A stretch of 10,038 nucleotides of DNA, taken from NCBI GenBank assembly GCA_029244465.1, contig JAQWQN010000190.1:1-10038 (forward strand), read 5' to 3'. How positions within the stretch are numbered: position 1 is the stretch's first letter; each line of letters opens with the position of its first letter. The position numbers and the translations under genes are program-made. Below the pieces are notes generated by a model, which was given only the letters and a program-made list of their open reading frames with translations, searched no databases and was not told where the DNA came from. This DNA comes from Pseudomonadales bacterium (GTDB lineage Bacteria; Pseudomonadota; Gammaproteobacteria; Pseudomonadales; Azotimanducaceae). Shown in pieces: positions 7,095-10,038 of the stretch.

Positions 7095-8427
7095 AGAAGC
7101 TCTGGGCATGAATTCGTTCGTTTTGACCATGTGCACCGCTCCCGGACCTTTCGGTAAAGATGCCCGATGTGCCGTAAACCGGAATACCGACCTGGCGCAA
7201 AAAAAGGCCATCGGTGGCACCAGTGCTCATAGCAGGCACCACGATCACACCAGGCCACATCTGCTGCGTGACACGATAGATCGGATCCATGACTTCTTCC
7301 GTGAGGGGTGACGCTGGGCTCAGGTTCGCGACTTTTACCGGTGTCACAGACACCTCTGCATCTGCCATCGCTTCGATCAACGCGAGCCGAGTTTCCGTCA
7401 TTGTCCGTCCTGGCATCATCCGACAATTAACCGTCGCCTGCGCAGTTTGTGGCAACGCATTTTCAGCATGCCCGCCGTCGAGTTCCGTTGCCACACACGT
7501 AGTGCGTAGCAAGGAATTGATAGACGTATCAGCAGACAACAGCTCAACAGACTCTTCATCTGGTGGAGATAGCATTACCCCATCAATCGCTGCCGCTTGC
7601 TCAGGCGCCAACGATCCCTTCATCTGGGTCAACATAGAACGTGTCACTTCATTCATCTCAACCGGAAACTGCAGTGCTTCAATCGCAATTAATGCCCGTG
7701 CGAGTTGATAAATTGCATTGTCTTTGCGTGGACGAGAACTGTGTCCACCTGGATTCTTTACGCCTAAGGTGAAGCTTTGATACACCTTCTCAGCGGCTTG
7801 TACCCCATTGACCTGGCGTTCCCCGTCTTGCATGACACCGCCACCGCCTTCATTGATCGCAAAGGCGGCGTCAACTAACTCGCGATGGTGAGCAAGCAAA
7901 TACTGTAGGCCGTTGTCTGGCCCCCCTTCTTCATCAGCGGTGAGAGCGATAATGATGTCGCGATTGAAGTTGACCTTCTCTTCTTTCCAACGAATCAGAT
8001 TTACCGCATGGATGGCGACCTCATCTTTATCATCAGTCACACCGCGGCCGTACCAGATGCCATCGATCTCGGTCATCTCAAATGGCGGATAGGTCCAATC
8101 CTCAGGATGGGCGGTAACGACATCCATGTGCGCGAGCAACAAGATTGGCCGCTTTTGCGGATTGCTCGCCCTCAAACGAGCAACAAGATTACCCTTCTTC
8201 GGAGCTGATTCGATGACCTGCACATCGGCCTCAGGCAAGCCGGCCGCTAGCAATCGAGCTGCCAATAAGTTTGCCGCAACCGTGTTGTCGCCGGTTGGTT
8301 CCGTTGTATCAATAGCCACAAGCTCACGCAGGAGCTCTTTGGCCATCACCTGATAACGATCTTCCGCAGCTTCAGCAACGTTTAGAATCCATAACGTGGC
8401 AATGAACACAACGCACTTGGTCCTCAT
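7042..8427 (-). CDS. exported M20-family zinc metallopeptidase / amidohydrolase
   Basis: The M20/M28-like di-zinc family cleaves peptides or N-acyl amino acids. The 461-residue protein, numbered from the ATG at 8427, has an N-terminal signal peptide of about 20 residues with a hydrophobic core and a probable cut after A-E-A. Catalytic-domain residues present are H100-M-D102 (HMDVV), D132 in GRGVTDDK as the bridging Asp, E166-E167 in ADEEGG as general base and metal ligand, E193 in NEGGGG and H433 in GAHGQNE. The dimerisation domain carries NPGGHSSRP (225-233). All expected metal ligands are present, so it should be active, in the periplasm. An in-frame ATG seven codons upstream (8448) is less likely: AAGGAGG precedes the 8427 ATG and only that start gives a clean signal peptide. 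It overlaps the DksA-like gene by 4 nt (ATGA). Its substrate is unknown. Confidence 0.93.
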   Translation of the reverse strand: MRTKCVVFIATLWILNVAEAAEDRYQVMAKELLRELVAIDTTEPTGDNTVAANLLAARLLAAGLPEADVQVIESAPKKGNLVARLRASNPQKRPILLLAHMDVVTAHPEDWTYPPFEMTEIDGIWYGRGVTDDKDEVAIHAVNLIRWKEEKVNFNRDIIIALTADEEGGPDNGLQYLLAHHRELVDAAFAINEGGGGVMQDGERQVNGVQAAEKVYQSFTLGVKNPGGHSSRPRKDNAIYQLARALIAIEALQFPVEMNEVTRSMLTQMKGSLAPEQAAAIDGVMLSPPDEESVELLSADTSINSLLRTTCVATELDGGHAENALPQTAQATVNCRMMPGRTMTETRLALIEAMADAEVSVTPVKVANLSPASPLTEEVMDPIYRVTQQMWPGVIVVPAMSTGATDGLFLRQVGIPVYGTSGIFTERSGSGAHGQNERIHAQSFYDGLEYLNRLVREFATN

Positions 8428-8750
8428 AGACCCTCCTTTTCCGCACACGCAACACAGTACTCGGCGGTCGCATCGATTTCTAACCGCTTAGGATCCATGG
8501 TATCGGCACAACTCAGACAATAACCGTATTCATCTTCATCTATCCGTAGCAACGCTTTAGCAATCGCCATAACCCGCTGTTGCCGGCGTCGCCTCACATT
8601 CTGCGCGAGTGCTTGCGCTTGCATTGCATCCATACGCGTCAGTCGCCCCACTGCGGTCTGGTCGAGCTCTACTGGTTTGTGATCATTCGTTTCTAACGCA
8701 GTCACAATAGCCGCGCGCTCTGTGAGTAACTTTTCTCGCACTTGATCCAT
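8424..8750 (-). CDS. DksA/TraR-family C4-type zinc-finger protein
   Basis: Members of this family bind in the secondary channel of RNA polymerase and change promoter response, often with ppGpp. The 108-residue product is shorter than E. coli DksA (151) and nearer to TraR-like members. It has an N-terminal helix (1-20), a loop and second helix with VELDQTAVGRLTRMDAMQAQ (27-46), an Arg-rich stretch (53-56 RRRR), and a C-terminal zinc finger with C78-LS-C81 and C99-VA-C102. The acidic DxxDxA tip of classical DksA is not seen in that form; D30 and D41 are the available acidic residues near the tip. The ATG lies 6 nt after the BVMO stop and has no clear Shine-Dalgarno, so translation probably depends on reinitiation. 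Its end overlaps the peptidase start by 4 nt. Family call is firm; whether it controls this operon is an inference. Confidence 0.92.
   Translation of the reverse strand: MDQVREKLLTERAAIVTALETNDHKPVELDQTAVGRLTRMDAMQAQALAQNVRRRRQQRVMAIAKALLRIDEDEYGYCLSCADTMDPKRLEIDATAEYCVACAEKEGL
8431..8438 (-). promoter_or_regulatory. strong Shine-Dalgarno that fixes the M20 peptidase start
   Basis: AAGGAGGG on the minus strand lies 3-4 nt before the ATG at 8427. It is encoded inside the last codons of the DksA-like gene (E-K-E-G-L) and selects this start over the ATG at 8448. Confidence 0.75.
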
Positions 8751-8756
8751 GCACGA

Positions 8757-10038
8757 TCAGCCGAGCTTAAAGCCCTTGTATCCCTCTGCAGCGATCGATG
8801 CACAGTGATCACGGTAGTTACCAACCCCACCCACATAGGGCATGAAGACCCGTGGTTTGCCCGGTATGTTGACGCCGAGATACCAAGAGGCACAGCTTGG
8901 CGTCGTTAGCATAGTTCCTTCCGCCACCTCGTTAACATGTTCAACCCAGGCATCTTCTGCGTCCTCGCTCGCCTCGATAGTGCGCAGATTATTTGACCTC
9001 AGGTAGTCAAGACCATCCACAATCCAGTCACAATGTTGTTCAATCGAACAGATCATATTAGACAGTACTGATGGACTACCTGGGCCGGTTACCGTGAACA
9101 GATTCGGAAAACCAGCAATTTGCAAACCCAAGTAACTGCGCGGGCCATCTTGCCACTTTTCCTTCAGGGCCAGACCTTCGCGGCCACGTATGTCGACCGC
9201 CGCCAGCGCCCCCGTCATCGCATCGAAGCCCGTGGCATAGATAAGAACATCCACATCATATTGTTGAGCCTGGGTCTGGACGCCAGTCGCGTTAATTTGA
9301 TTAAGAGGTTCTTTACGCAGATCCACCAGACGAACGTTGTCTTGGTTAAACGCTTCGTAATAGCCAATATCGATGACTTGGCGCTTACAACCAATCGGAT
9401 AGCCAAGCGGTAGCAAACTTTGCGCCGCGTCTTCATCTACCACCACCTCGCGGATGTACTCTCGGTAGAGTTCACAGGCGATTTCGTTCGCAGCAAGATC
9501 GACCATGACATCCGGATAACGCCGTATCGAAGGCAGTCCTTCTTCGGCGAGTCGCTCCCGACGTTCAGCGTCGGAAAGATCTTTGATATTTACGTCCGCG
9601 ATCTCTTGTAACCGTCCCATCACGCCATACAACGCCATCCCGGCCATAGAGCTGCGCTGCAGCTCACGTATATCGCCATACTGCGCTTTGATGTCGTTTC
9701 TGAAATCGTCGGAAAGCTCGTGATTGCCTGCAGGAAAGGTATAAACCGGTGTGCGTTGAAAGACATAGAGCGTCTCTGCGCTGGATGCAAGCTCCGGTAT
9801 CGACTGCACCGCAGAACTACCGGTTCCGATGATGCCAACTTTTAGACCCGAAAAGTCGACCGGCTCATGCGGCCATAAGCCGGTGTGAATCACGCGCCCC
9901 TTATAATCGTCGCGACCCGGAATATCAGGCCAATTCGGAACGGACAGACACCCTGTCGCCATGACCAGAAAACGACTGCTCAATGCTTCACCCGATGCCG
10001 TGGTGACTCGCCAACAGTCCCCCGCCTCTTGGTACTCG
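8757..10038 (-). CDS. flavin-dependent Baeyer-Villiger monooxygenase, N-terminus cut by window edge
   Basis: The open frame runs to the right edge (426 codons visible), so the FAD-binding Rossmann start is missing. Seen, numbered from the first visible codon: the fingerprint YKGRVIHTGLWP (45-56; nt 9870-9905; Y for the usual F), the NADPH Rossmann GTGSSA (71-76), GCKRQ with the expected catalytic Arg at 219, YATGFDAMTGAL, and a C-terminal WYLGVNIPGKPRVF block. The C-terminal half resembles, from memory, the cyclohexanone, cyclododecanone and steroid monooxygenase group of class I BVMOs. It therefore differs in subgroup from the second BVMO in the window. The enzyme would use FAD, NADPH and oxygen to turn a ketone into an ester or lactone in the cytoplasm. 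It is the first visible gene of the right block, 6 nt before the DksA-like gene. Do not take the in-frame TTG near 9983 as a start. Confidence 0.94.
   Translation of the reverse strand, partial: EYQEAGDCWRVTTASGEALSSRFLVMATGCLSVPNWPDIPGRDDYKGRVIHTGLWPHEPVDFSGLKVGIIGTGSSAVQSIPELASSAETLYVFQRTPVYTFPAGNHELSDDFRNDIKAQYGDIRELQRSSMAGMALYGVMGRLQEIADVNIKDLSDAERRERLAEEGLPSIRRYPDVMVDLAANEIACELYREYIREVVVDEDAAQSLLPLGYPIGCKRQVIDIGYYEAFNQDNVRLVDLRKEPLNQINATGVQTQAQQYDVDVLIYATGFDAMTGALAAVDIRGREGLALKEKWQDGPRSYLGLQIAGFPNLFTVTGPGSPSVLSNMICSIEQHCDWIVDGLDYLRSNNLRTIEASEDAEDAWVEHVNEVAEGTMLTTPSCASWYLGVNIPGKPRVFMPYVGGVGNYRDHCASIAAEGYKGFKLG

Noticed and set aside
7095..7220. Full 349-codon version of the methyltransferase
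   Set aside because: It would begin about 180 nt inside the peptidase gene, and the added residues read like the peptidase's other frame with no fold of their own.
7289..7708. Plus-strand open frame of 139 codons opposite the M20 peptidase gene
   Set aside because: It lies wholly antisense to a gene with a full set of catalytic motifs, and its translation shows no domain; it is a shadow frame.
9981..9983. TTG as the start of the right-edge BVMO
   Set aside because: The frame continues upstream to the edge in codons that fit the protein, and a BVMO without its FAD-binding domain would not work.
1..10038. Defence, toxin-antitoxin, phage, CRISPR or transposon content
   Set aside because: No repeats, integrases, transposases, nucleases or paired small toxin-like genes are visible; the proteins are metabolic enzymes, one exported hydrolase, one lipoprotein and one DksA-like factor.

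Overview
The window looks like a bacterial chromosome fragment from a Gram-negative organism, most likely a heterotrophic (perhaps marine or soil) gammaproteobacterium. This rests on protein character: a lipobox lipoprotein, a DksA/TraR-type C4 zinc-finger protein, a class III CoA-transferase, Baeyer-Villiger monooxygenases and a GST-like protein. GC content is moderate by eye. The taxonomic call is an inference. Genes are tightly packed, all but one lie on the minus strand, and both window edges cut through genes. There are no RNA genes, insertion sequences, CRISPR arrays or phage genes, and no gene-free stretch longer than about 110 bases.

Right block, in transcription order from 10038 down to 4990 (minus strand): a class I Baeyer-Villiger monooxygenase (BVMO) missing its N-terminus, a 108-residue DksA/TraR-like zinc-finger protein, an exported M20 metallopeptidase, a class I SAM-dependent methyltransferase and a CaiB/BaiF-type CoA-transferase. 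Genes in this block are separated by 6 nt or overlap by 4 to about 50 nt, so it reads as one translationally coupled operon whose promoter lies beyond the right edge.

Middle: a single plus-strand gene (4345-4884) encodes a small lipoprotein with two probable disulfide pairs. It converges with the CoA-transferase gene and diverges from the left block.

Left block, in transcription order from 4258 down to 1 (minus strand): an integral-membrane fatty acid hydroxylase/sterol desaturase-family di-iron protein, a second and longer BVMO of a different subgroup, a glutathione S-transferase-like protein with a C-terminal extension, and an enoyl-CoA hydratase/isomerase cut by the left edge. The GST start is preceded by a nested RNA hairpin that places its Shine-Dalgarno in an internal loop.

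Taken together, the gene set suggests oxidative catabolism of a hydrophobic, possibly cyclic or branched, ketone-bearing compound. Hydroxylation and Baeyer-Villiger oxygen insertion would be followed by CoA activation and crotonase chemistry, with GST and methyltransferase side reactions. No ester hydrolase for the lactone or ester product and no alcohol dehydrogenase is visible, so the pathway is incomplete here and its substrate cannot be read from the sequence. I found no defence, toxin or mobile system. The most unusual items are the hairpin before the GST gene and the DksA-like protein embedded in a catabolic operon.
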